Source: Nocardia crassostreae (GTDB lineage Bacteria; Actinomycetota; Actinomycetes; Mycobacteriales; Mycobacteriaceae). From it: 64,000 nucleotides of DNA. A program made the position numbers and the translations under genes. The notes below the pieces were generated by a model. The model made no database searches. It was not told where the DNA came from and saw only the letters and a program-made list of their open reading frames with translations. Of the stretch, positions 7,617 to 15,840 are shown one piece after another. Positions within the stretch are counted from its first letter, which is position 1; each line of letters starts with the position of its first letter. Where the stretch lies: assembly GCF_001613405.1 (NCBI RefSeq), contig NZ_BDCH01000019.1:124001-188000 (forward strand). Direction: 5' to 3'.

Positions 7617-10600
7617 CAGTTTTCTCCGCTCGCCGCGACGGCCACGGCCTCGCACACTCGGTCCGGGGTCAGGTGGTGGATGAGGCCCTCCACCTGGGCG
7701 ACGAAGGCCTGTTCGGCGGCCGTGCCGACGATCTGGCGGGAGACCTGCGCGGCCATCTCCACGGTGGCGAGGGAATCGCCGCCCAGGGCGAAGAAGTCCG
7801 AATCCGCGACCAGTGCCGCCGAGTCGCAGCGCAGCACCTTGGCCCAGATCTCGGCGACCTGATCGCGGATGTCGGCCTCCGTGGCGATCTCGTCCGCGCC
7901 GATCTCATCCACGCCGGTCTCATCCATGCCGATGTCGCTGCCGGGCAGGGAGTTCGGGTCCCCTTCCGGAGTGGCGGCGAACAGACCCGCGAGCGCGGTG
8001 CGATCGGTCTTCCCATTGCTGGTCAGGGGCAGTTCGGCGAGCCGGTGGAACGTGCCGGGGATCATGTACACCGGTAGCCGGTCGGCGAGGAAGTCGCGCA
8101 ACGCCCGGTCGTCCGGCCGTCCGTGCGGCGCGGTGGGCGCGGGCACGACGAAGGCGTCCAGGACATGATCGCTGTGCTCCTCGCGGCGGCGGCCCAGGAC
8201 GGCCGCGGCGGCGATCTCGGGATGCGATTCCAGCACGCAGGCGATCTCGTCGGGTTCCACGCGATTGCCGCGAATCTTGACCTGATGGTCGACGCGGCCA
8301 GCGAACTCGAGCTCACCCCCGGGCAGGCGGCGCACCAGATCACCGGTCCGGTAGGTGCGTTCACCGCGCACGGTGACGAACCGTTCCGCGGTCAACTCCG
8401 GCCTGTCGAGGTAACCGGCGGCCACTTGCGGTTCGCCCAAATACAATTCGCCCACCTCGCCGTCCGGCACCGGCAGCCCCTCGGCGTCGAGCAGGTGGAC
8501 GGTGGTGCCGGGTGACGGCAGGCCGATCGGGACGGAGGTCGCGCCCACCGATAGCGGGTCGGCGAGCACGTGCGAGGTGCACACGAGGCTCACCTCGGTG
8601 GGGCCGTAGCTGTTGACCAATCGCACGGCGGGAACGAAGAATTCGCGCACCCGCTCGGCCAGGTCACGACTCAACTGCTCGCCGCCGAGCACGACGGTGC
8701 GCATGCCGACCGGCCGAATTCCTCGCCGCAGCGCGACTTCCGCGAGGCTGGGCGTGAAGAACACGGTGTCCGCACCGTTCTCGACCAGCATGTCCGACAG
8801 GGTCAGGTGGTTGATCTCCCCGGGCACCAGCACCAGCGTGCCGCCCGCGACGGCCGGGGACACCATGGCCATGCACGCCATATCGGCTGTGGGCGTGTGA
8901 TAGTGCGCGTACTGGGTGTCCGACGTGAGCCGGTACCAGTCCAGGGCGGCGCGCAGATAGTGCACGACACCGTCGTGGGTGACCCGCACGCCCTTGGGTC
9001 GCCCGGTCGAACCGGAAGTGTAGGTCACGTAAGCGATATCGCCCGGCTGCACATCGACATCGACTGCCTCGAACCCACTCTCGGGCAGGTCTTCGAGCAC
9101 GAGCGTCGGGACCGTATCGCCGACAATGTCCACGTAGCGCCGCTCGACCAGGCACACGCGCGCACCCGAGTCGCGGACGGTTCCGGTGATCCGATCCCGG
9201 GGGTGTTTGGGGTCCAGTGGAAGGAAGGCAGCCCCGGTCTCCAGAATGCCCCACTGCCCGGCTTGGCCCGCCGGTGTCCGCCCCGCGAGAATGGCCACGA
9301 TATCGCCTTGGCGGACACCGTGTTCCCGTAGCGCGGCGGCGATCGCCGCGGACCGCGCCCCCAGCTGCGCGTAGGTGAGGGACCCGTCCGGCCCGGTGAT
9401 CGCCACCGCCTCCGGCCGCGCCGCGACCTGCTCCCGCAGCACCCCCACCAAGGTGGCCGCAACCCGCACCGGCTCCGCTTCAGCCGATTCACTCGCCGGG
9501 ACCGGCTCCGACCTGCTCTCCGCGAGCACCTCGGCAATGGCGTCGAGCAGGTTCTCGAGCCGCTCCGCCGCACCGCGACCATTACGGCAGGACACCGTGA
9601 TTCCGGTCGAGCCCTCCGATTCGACGATCGCGAAACTGATGGGCGCGAGTCCGGTGTGCGCCGGAATCGCGACCAGACTCCGCGGCGCGAAATCCGGTCC
9701 CGCGAAGTCTTCCAGCACGGTCTTGCCCGCATGAGAAATAATGGCCGAGCACAGATTCCGCCCCGTCCGCCTGCCGACCGCCTCGATCGAGCGCATGACA
9801 GCCCGGGCCACCGGCGCGGGAATCTGCTCCAGCCCAGGGTTTTTCATCTGATTGAGCTCATCGCGCCGCAGCAACCCCGCGAGCATCCGCCCATTGATCT
9901 CCCGCCACCCCTCCCCCGGCTCGACATCCAGGAACAACGGCAATGTGAGGTTCGCAGTCGACGCCAGCCCCACATCATGCCGCCGCAGATCCACCGGAAT
10001 CATCACCCGCGCCCGAGCCCCGATCGCCCCCGCCACGATCTCCCCGATCCGCGCGACGATCGCGGCATTCGTCCCCGGCATGGTCCTATGCCGCAACAGA
10101 AACGGCCGACCGTCGGTACCCGCGCCATGCCCGACCGGCGACCGGAACTTCAACCCCATCGGCACCGGCCGCCCCGGAATTCCCAGGCGCAGCGCAAGTT
10201 CCAGATCCGTGGTGGGATCCGCCGCGCCCGCGAGCTCCTCCCCGCGCAGCGCCCGGAACACATCCGCAGCCCACATCTGTAAGCCCTTGGCGTCCATCAC
10301 GCCATGAAAAGCCCGGAAAATGACGGTCACCGGATCCGCCGTGAGCAGCACCACCTCGCAGTTAGGCGGCTCCGACAAATAATCCGGCCGCACAATCGCA
10401 CTGTTCACCACGGGGTCATCAGTCAACCGGTCGTAATCAAGAGTCACATTCGGCACCGCCCGAACCCGCGGCGAGGCAGCCCCCGCAACCCAGTCCTTCC
10501 CCGCCCGCACCAGCCGCGCCCCAGGATGCACCCGCGCCGCCTCCTCGACCGCCCCCCGCAGCCGCTCAGGATCCAGCACCCCGTCCCCCTCGACGATCAC

Positions 10601-10741
10601 CTGAATCAAGAACGGCGGATGCACCTCCTGCGCCGAGAGATACATCCGTTCGGTGGGCGAAATGCGGCGTCGAAAGGCGCTGCTCAACAGGATCGGCTCC
10701 TCGGGAAGTACCGGAATACGAAGCCAGTCTAGGTTCCGCAA
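7616..10741 (-). CDS. Single-module NRPS (C-A-T)
   Basis: A 1041-aa nonribosomal peptide synthetase. The N-terminal condensation-like domain (about residues 1-400) has a variant active site: FHGVMDAKG replaces HHxxxDG, keeping the second His and the Asp. The adenylation domain (about 435-930) has cores YTSGSTGRPKG, NSYGPTEVS, YRTGDL, GRVDHQVKIRGNRVEPDEI and PLTSNGKTDR. The carrier domain near the C-terminus has the phosphopantetheine serine in FFALGGDSLATV. There is no thioesterase or reductase domain. The residues before the carrier are an Asp/Glu-rich linker. With the coupled formyltransferase it probably makes a formylated amino-acyl or dipeptide product. Specificity cannot be assigned by eye. 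Confidence 0.92.
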   Translation of the reverse strand: MRNLDWLRIPVLPEEPILLSSAFRRRISPTERMYLSAQEVHPPFLIQVIVEGDGVLDPERLRGAVEEAARVHPGARLVRAGKDWVAGAASPRVRAVPNVTLDYDRLTDDPVVNSAIVRPDYLSEPPNCEVVLLTADPVTVIFRAFHGVMDAKGLQMWAADVFRALRGEELAGAADPTTDLELALRLGIPGRPVPMGLKFRSPVGHGAGTDGRPFLLRHRTMPGTNAAIVARIGEIVAGAIGARARVMIPVDLRRHDVGLASTANLTLPLFLDVEPGEGWREINGRMLAGLLRRDELNQMKNPGLEQIPAPVARAVMRSIEAVGRRTGRNLCSAIISHAGKTVLEDFAGPDFAPRSLVAIPAHTGLAPISFAIVESEGSTGITVSCRNGRGAAERLENLLDAIAEVLAESRSEPVPASESAEAEPVRVAATLVGVLREQVAARPEAVAITGPDGSLTYAQLGARSAAIAAALREHGVRQGDIVAILAGRTPAGQAGQWGILETGAAFLPLDPKHPRDRITGTVRDSGARVCLVERRYVDIVGDTVPTLVLEDLPESGFEAVDVDVQPGDIAYVTYTSGSTGRPKGVRVTHDGVVHYLRAALDWYRLTSDTQYAHYHTPTADMACMAMVSPAVAGGTLVLVPGEINHLTLSDMLVENGADTVFFTPSLAEVALRRGIRPVGMRTVVLGGEQLSRDLAERVREFFVPAVRLVNSYGPTEVSLVCTSHVLADPLSVGATSVPIGLPSPGTTVHLLDAEGLPVPDGEVGELYLGEPQVAAGYLDRPELTAERFVTVRGERTYRTGDLVRRLPGGELEFAGRVDHQVKIRGNRVEPDEIACVLESHPEIAAAAVLGRRREEHSDHVLDAFVVPAPTAPHGRPDDRALRDFLADRLPVYMIPGTFHRLAELPLTSNGKTDRTALAGLFAATPEGDPNSLPGSDIGMDETGVDEIGADEIATEADIRDQVAEIWAKVLRCDSAALVADSDFFALGGDSLATVEMAAQVSRQIVGTAAEQAFVAQVEGLIHHLTPDRVCEAVAVAASGEN

Positions 10742-10870
10742 ACGCCAAGCAATGCTGTGTGCTTCCTCTCATCCACCGTTCCCGCTGCAACGAACTCACG
10801 TGTTGTGCAGCGAATAAGCAACCATGGCCCCTGGTTGTGACCCTTCACAATCGGCCCCCGGCGTCAGGGC

Positions 10871-10908
10871 CGAACAAAACCGGCAGGCACGTGCAGTGCC
10901 TGCCGGTT
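10871..10908 (-). terminator. Intrinsic terminator of the repeat-protein gene
   Basis: A perfect 13-bp stem (10878-10890 with 10896-10908) and a 5-nt loop. On the minus strand it is followed by TTTTG. It lies about 40 bases past the stop of the lectin-like gene. No ORF of substance occupies 10742-10949. Confidence 0.85.
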
Positions 10909-10949
10909 ACCACCCTGCGACCACTCCCCACGGAGGAGGGCCCGACGAG

Positions 10950-11381
10950 CTACGACCACCAATTCACCCAGAGATGGCCCTTGTTGGCGCGGATGAAGAC
11001 GTAAGGCCGCCCCTGATAGCTCGCGGTGGCGATCGTATCCGGATCCACGGTCAGCCCCGGTGGCGTCCCCTGATCCGACCACGACCAGGCATTGCCGTTC
11101 CACCAGTTCACCCACAAATGACCATTATTGGCGCGAACGAAGACATAGGGACGATCCTGATAGCTCGCAGTAGCGATCGTATCCGGATCCACCGTCAACC
11201 CCGGCGGAGTCCCCTGATCCGACCACGACCACACACTGCCGTTCCACCAATTCACCCACAAATGACCATCATTCGCCCGAACGAAAACATACGGATTGCC
11301 TCGATAACTCGCCGTCGCAATCGTATCCGGATCCACCGTCAACCCCGGCGGCGTCCCCTGATCACTCCATGTCCATGCCAT
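10950..11381 (-). CDS. Lectin-like protein of three tandem 48-aa repeats
   Basis: 143 aa consisting almost entirely of three near-identical repeats of 48 residues, each carrying WSWSDQGTPPG, TVDPDTIATASY, YVFVRAN and GHLWVNWWNG. The DNA repeats exactly every 144 bp (for example (g/a)atcgtatcc at 11031, 11175 and 11319). The Trp-rich NxGHLWVNWW pattern resembles blades of beta-propeller sugar-binding lectins (PLL/tectonin-like). Three blades are too few for a closed propeller, so the protein may assemble as an oligomer, as two-repeat bacterial lectins do. ATG 11381 has GAGAGGA upstream; no signal peptide is visible. Carbohydrate binding is inferred. Confidence 0.78.
   Translation of the reverse strand: MAWTWSDQGTPPGLTVDPDTIATASYRGNPYVFVRANDGHLWVNWWNGSVWSWSDQGTPPGLTVDPDTIATASYQDRPYVFVRANNGHLWVNWWNGNAWSWSDQGTPPGLTVDPDTIATASYQGRPYVFIRANKGHLWVNWWS
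10950..11381 (-). repeat. Three 144-bp tandem direct repeats
   Basis: Nearly identical 144-bp units phase exactly with the protein repeats of the lectin-like gene, indicating recent tandem duplication or ongoing homogenisation. Confidence 0.9.
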
Positions 11382-11546
11382 GGCTCCGATTCCTCTCTGG
11401 CAAGAGTGTTGGAGATGAGCTGCGAAAATATAACGTGCAGAAGTATTTTCACACCCGCGCACTCGATCGTCCACGGACACAGCCTATTTAGATCCCCGCC
11501 AAAAATATCCGAACCGTTCGGATTGTCCCCGCAACGAAGTTGTCCG

Positions 11547-12240
11547 CTACTTCAGGAGTACCGGCAGACGGTCGTGCCCATTAGCGATAAATCCCGGTGC
11601 CGAGCCCAGCTCGTCGGGAGAAACCGCCAGTTTCATCTGTGGAAACCGCCGGAACAGCGCAGGCAGGGCCACCTGCGCCTCCAGCCGGGCCAGCGGCGCG
11701 CCCGGACAACGGTGCGCGCCGTACCCGAACGCCATGTGGTCCTTGTTCGTCCGCGTGGGGTCGAACTCGCCCGCGCTGTCCCCGTAGACCTCAGGGTCCC
11801 GATTGGCCCCGGCAGGGCAGGACAGAATCGGATCGCCCGCCGCGATCGCCATATCCTTGGCGGGATTCTCCCGGCGGTACTCGACCGGGCCCTGCAGAAG
11901 CCCGATCATCTCCTCATAATTGGCGACGGCCGCCTCTTCACTCAGGGCGATGTCGAAGATGCCGTCCACACATTTCCGCAGTGGCCCGACCAGGTGCCCG
12001 GGCACCCCCATCAGCTCATTGATCACACGCAGCGGCAGCGGATAGGCGAACGCCTCCCGATCTCCCCATTCCGGAACGCGGGCCAATGCTGGCGCGGATC
12101 TTTGGACACCTCGGCCCCGGACAGGATCTCCTTCAGCAAAGCCGCACCGGTCACCGACCAGGCCGACACTCCCCCCCGGCAAGGGCGATACCTGCGGAAG
12201 CAATGCTTCCATCTGGCGGGTGTGTCGCGCCGGGTCCCCT
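11547..12240 (-). pseudogene. Cytochrome P450 remnant
   Basis: Only pieces of a CYP105/107-like P450 remain. The C-terminus is intact with the haem motif FGYGAHRCPGAPLA. Upstream, the sequence jumps from RRENPAKDMAIA straight to GDPILSCPAGANRDP, so the I-helix and ExxR are deleted. The N-terminal stretch switches frames: ALLKEILSGAEVSKDPRQHW is in one frame and REAFAYPLPLRVINELMGV in another, with the B-to-D region also missing. At least one frameshift and two internal deletions make it non-functional. Confidence 0.85.
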
Positions 12241-12339
12241 TCCTGGCACGTTTTGTCCCCGCGCGTTCTCTGGATCCGCCGATAGGTTTCACAGCGACGG
12301 TTACGCACGAAACAAGTACTCCACGAACAGGATTCACCT

Positions 12340-12885
12340 ATATCTCGCTTGCCCCTGATCCAGCCCGACACCGCCACCGGCAAGGCCGCCGACCTGCTGG
12401 CCGGCGTGCAGAAGGCCCTCGGCGTCACCCCGAACATGACCAAGGCCACGGTCAACAGCCCCGCCGTGCTCGAGGCCTATCTCGGGTTCTCCGGCGCGCT
12501 CGGCGGCGGTGCGCTGCCCGCGGCGACGCGGGAACGGATCGCGCTGCTGGTCGCCGAGGAGAACAGTTGCGACTACTGCCTTTCCGCGCACTCCTACATC
12601 GGCGCGAATACCGCCAAGCTCGATGCCGCCGAGATCGAGGCCAGCCGCCACGGGCAGTCGGCCGATCCGAAAGCCGCAGCGGCGCTGACCTTCGCCACCG
12701 CGGTGGTCCGCGCCCGCGGCGGCGTCGACGAGGCCGATATCAAGACCGCCCAGGCCGCGGGCCTGACCGACGGTGAGATCACCGAGGTCATCGCCCACGT
12801 CGCGCTCAACGTGTTCACCAACTACCTGAACAAGGCCGTGGACACCGACATCGACTGGCCGGTCGTGCGTCACCACGAGCACTGA
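12340..12885 (+). CDS. AhpD-like carboxymuconolactone decarboxylase family protein
   Basis: A roughly 181-aa peroxidase-fold protein with the CxxC redox centre and its conserved His in NSCDYCLSAHSYIG (about residue 70), as in alkylhydroperoxidase AhpD proteins that reduce peroxides. Family members normally start M-S-R-L-P-L. Here the codon at that position (12340-12342) is ATA, and AGGA sits eight bases before it. TTG at 12349 is the nearest conventional start but is 17 bases from AGGA. The start codon is therefore uncertain. The gene ends one base before the convergent AraC gene. Confidence 0.85.
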   Translation: MSRLPLIQPDTATGKAADLLAGVQKALGVTPNMTKATVNSPAVLEAYLGFSGALGGGALPAATRERIALLVAEENSCDYCLSAHSYIGANTAKLDAAEIEASRHGQSADPKAAAALTFATAVVRARGGVDEADIKTAQAAGLTDGEITEVIAHVALNVFTNYLNKAVDTDIDWPVVRHHEH

Positions 12886-13884
12886 TCATCCGGCACGACG
12901 CCCCGACGCCTCCTTACGGACGGCGTCGGGGGTCCGCCCGGTCCAACGATGGACGGCGCGACGCAAGGCGCGGGCGTCGGCGTAGCCGACGCGGGCGGCG
13001 ATGGACTGCACGGGAAGCCCGGTGTCGCGCAACAGATTCAGGGCCTGCTGCTGCCGGACACGCTCCACCTCGGCCCGCCAGGTGGTGCCCAGCTCACCCA
13101 GACGGCGCTGCAGGGTGCGCGGGCTCAGCGCCAGCCGGTGAGCCACGCCCTCCAGCCCGAGCTCGCTACGCCCCAATGCGTCGGATATCGCGGCGTGCAG
13201 TTTCTCTCGCCAGTCCGGAACCCGTCTGGAGGAGGTCAGCAGCAGCCGGGCGTAATCACAGAGCACAGCCCCCAAACCGGGATCCGCGCCAGTGGGCAGC
13301 GCGCCAGCGTCGAGGAAGGTGATCTCGGAGCGCGGCGCCCCGAAATCGATTCGCCCGGTACCGAACTCCTCGATCATCTCGGGGTAGCGGCGCGTGCAGC
13401 GATGCGTGAACGCGACCCGCACCGGTACGACCCGTTCCCCCGTGGCCTCCCGTATCCGCCGCAGGATCAGCGACAGCACGAACTCCTCCACCGGCACGAA
13501 CACCGGATCGGATTCCACGGCCACCCCGACCCGAACGGTGAGCAGCCCACCATCGTCGAGAACTTCCCACACCACAGCCGGATCGGTCACCGCCGAACGC
13601 AATTCCATAACGGCACACAGACTCTCGGCCACGGTGGCGTGGCTGGAGAACAAATAATCCCAAACTCCCAGCGCGCCGCGCGCAGCGGTGGCGGACGCAC
13701 ACAAACCCGCCCCCGGCCCACCGACGGCGCCGATCAACTCCCACATCCGCCAAGCCGATTCGATCGGCACCCGCAAACCCTCGCCGTCCACTCCGGCCAG
13801 GTCCACACCCGAGGTGGCCGCAATCTGCCCTTGCGACGCACCGACCCGCAATGCCGTCTCGTGCAGCACAACCGCGGTGCGCAT
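12886..13884 (-). CDS. AraC family transcriptional regulator
   Basis: A 332-aa regulator. The N-terminal arabinose-binding-type domain of the OruR/ArgR-like class spans roughly residues 1-215. The C-terminal double helix-turn-helix has VAHRLALSPRTLQRRLGELG and SIAARVGYADARALRRAVHRWTG. ATG 13884 has GAAGG about ten bases upstream and fits family N-termini; a TTG at 13980 would extend it by 32 aa. It is convergent with the AhpD-like gene. Its target may be that region or the degraded P450; nothing in the sequence decides. Confidence 0.88.
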   Translation of the reverse strand: MRTAVVLHETALRVGASQGQIAATSGVDLAGVDGEGLRVPIESAWRMWELIGAVGGPGAGLCASATAARGALGVWDYLFSSHATVAESLCAVMELRSAVTDPAVVWEVLDDGGLLTVRVGVAVESDPVFVPVEEFVLSLILRRIREATGERVVPVRVAFTHRCTRRYPEMIEEFGTGRIDFGAPRSEITFLDAGALPTGADPGLGAVLCDYARLLLTSSRRVPDWREKLHAAISDALGRSELGLEGVAHRLALSPRTLQRRLGELGTTWRAEVERVRQQQALNLLRDTGLPVQSIAARVGYADARALRRAVHRWTGRTPDAVRKEASGRRAG

Positions 13885-14503
13885 GGGAATGGTGCCTTCG
13901 ATCACCAGCGGAGCATAGACGGGCAATACGACCAACCGGTTTGCATAATCCTGTCCGCGAAGCTGCCCGTCCAGTGTCAACCGGTCGGCGAGCGGATGCT
14001 GCTGAACAAGCCCCTCTTGGTGGTCCTAACGCTGATCAACCGCCGCCAGCCCCTCGAATAGGCCGACTGATACCCCGGAGGCGCAGTATTTGTCTGTTTC
14101 GATAAACCACTCACGGGTGCACAGTGGATCGCATTGTCCGGAAACCATACCCTTTTGGTTGGATATCCCATCCTGGTTGCAAGCATCGGCGGAATACGCT
14201 GACACAATGACAATAATCAAACAAGCAGTGAGTGATTTATCGCAGCGTCGGTCCGCTCGATCCATGTCACGACGGAGTCATTTACGTCGATATCTTCGAC
14301 GCGCGACCGAAGGCGCGCGACCGATTCAGAACGATCGCCACCTTCGTGCCATGAGTCGGCGCCTGGCGCGCCGATCACTGCGCATCGGCATCTTGGCGAT
14401 GAGCCTGGATATTCTCCGGCTATGGATAGTCATCGGTCCGACCGTGAAGAGGACGCGAGAACGCATGGTCCGCAATTGAACCCTGTGCACAGCGACGTGT
14501 GCC
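13885..14503. other. Intergenic region with a half hairpin-repeat
   Basis: About 620 bases without a convincing gene. A plus-strand reading frame at 14090-14479 is Arg-rich, has no recognisable domain and is not supported. At 14020-14041 there is GTGGTCCTAAC followed by GCTGATCAACC, matching the right half of the repeat family at 22.4-25.9 kb. Confidence 0.5.
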
Positions 14504-14911
14504 TCACGATGCGATACGGCCATCCTCGACCGGTGCTCGCCCGGTGATTCCGGTATCGGCGGTGGACGATTCGAGCGCGCCGCGGACCCGTGTCCGGCTG
14601 GGCGGCTCGCCGTTCCAGCGCACATAAGCCCGCCGGAACTCGCGCGCTTCGCGGTAGCCGGTCTCCGCCGCGATCTGCACAATCGTCATCCCGGTTTCCC
14701 GGACCAGGAACAGTGCACGGCGCTGCCTGACCTGATCGCGGATATCGATGTACTTCACACCCGCCGACCGCAGCCGCCTGCGCAGCGTGCGCTCGGTGAT
14801 GAACAACCGATCGGCGACCTCCGACATCGTCATCGAGCGGCGCAGGTTCTCGCCGAGAATCGACTCGACCGACGCAACGACATCGGTGCTGGCCGCACGC
14901 CCCCCATCCAT
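14504..14911 (-). CDS. AraC-type DNA-binding domain, downstream half of a split gene
   Basis: 135 aa carrying only the HTH_18 domain: EVADRLFITERTLRRRLRSAG and QIAAETGYREAREFRRAYVRWNG. ATG 14911 lies two codons after, and in the same frame as, the TGA ending the upstream ligand-domain ORF. The two halves together make a normal 363-codon AraC protein. Either the halves are remnants of one gene, or this part is expressed by reinitiation. Confidence 0.75.
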   Translation of the reverse strand: MDGGRAASTDVVASVESILGENLRRSMTMSEVADRLFITERTLRRRLRSAGVKYIDIRDQVRQRRALFLVRETGMTIVQIAAETGYREAREFRRAYVRWNGEPPSRTRVRGALESSTADTGITGRAPVEDGRIAS

Positions 14912-14917
14912 TCGCCT

Positions 14918-15598
14918 TCACGCCTCGACGGCGACCGTCAGGCCAGCCCGGTTGTACGTGGGAATCGGCCGCGTGAACAACTCGGTGCGGAAGTCCAATT
15001 CGCTGACCCCGCTGCCGAATTCGACCGGGCATCGGAAGTATCGCCGATAGTCGGCGGCGTACACGGGCTCCGGATAGCTCAGCCTGACCCCGACGGGTTC
15101 GACCCCATCGCCGACCAGTGACCGACCGAAGGACAGTGCCGCCGCGATCGCCTGCTCGGTAAGGAAGCGCACCAGCTCCGGATCGGGCACGCGCTCGAAC
15201 ACCCGAACCGTGCTCAGCTCACCGCGTCGGCTCAATCCGAAATCCGTCAAGGTACCGGCCAGCCCGGACATTTCGCTCGCAAGTGCCATGGCATCGCCGA
15301 TGGTCCTGTTGCTGCGCATCGCGAACCCGAGCATGCCGTAGGTGACGGTCGAATCGCGCGATCCGACCGCGAGCCCGAGCGTCCCTTCCGGCATCGCACG
15401 TACGGCGCGGCGGATGATCGTCGTCGCCTGTCGGTAGGAGACCCGCGCCGCCGGGGTATCGAGCCGTCGAGGTAACACGCCTGTCCCCAGGAACCACTGT
15501 TCGGGGTCCACTCCGCGCTCCGCCGCAACCGCACAGAGGCGGATGAGGATGGTCGGCGCGATGGTCGCCGCGCTGAACTCGGGATCGAAGATTTCCAT
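14918..15598 (-). CDS. AraC regulator ligand-binding half, truncated by in-frame TGA
   Basis: 226 aa resembling the N-terminal arabinose-binding-type domain of AraC regulators (the region with RAVRAMPEGTLGLAVGSR and a TYGMLGFAMRSNRTIGDAM stretch). It ends with TGA at 14918-14920, exactly where a linker to the DNA-binding domain is expected; the frame then continues into that domain. ATG 15598 has AGGAG nine bases upstream. A CGA-to-TGA change would explain the stop. Alone, it cannot bind DNA. Confidence 0.75.
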   Translation of the reverse strand: MEIFDPEFSAATIAPTILIRLCAVAAERGVDPEQWFLGTGVLPRRLDTPAARVSYRQATTIIRRAVRAMPEGTLGLAVGSRDSTVTYGMLGFAMRSNRTIGDAMALASEMSGLAGTLTDFGLSRRGELSTVRVFERVPDPELVRFLTEQAIAAALSFGRSLVGDGVEPVGVRLSYPEPVYAADYRRYFRCPVEFGSGVSELDFRTELFTRPIPTYNRAGLTVAVEA

Positions 15599-15840
15599 AC
15601 CGGACGACTCCTTCGGTGTTGCCGTCGATCGTGGTGTATTTCGAGCTTGCCTCATGACGCGAGTCGGATTGATGCATCGAATACTTCCGTGAAACTCGCC
15701 CCGCCATCAAGCGGCAAGTTGGCAATCTCCCCAGTTCGCACTGGTGAATCGCCTGGTCGGATAATCCGGACCGGATTGCATTGACATGATGTTTACGGCT
15801 GGAGCTATGGACATGGCTGCCGTGTTGCAGTAAAAGCTGC

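Noticed and set aside
14090..14479. 129-codon plus-strand ORF
   Set aside because: Arg-rich, no domain, no ribosome site, and lies in a probable promoter region.
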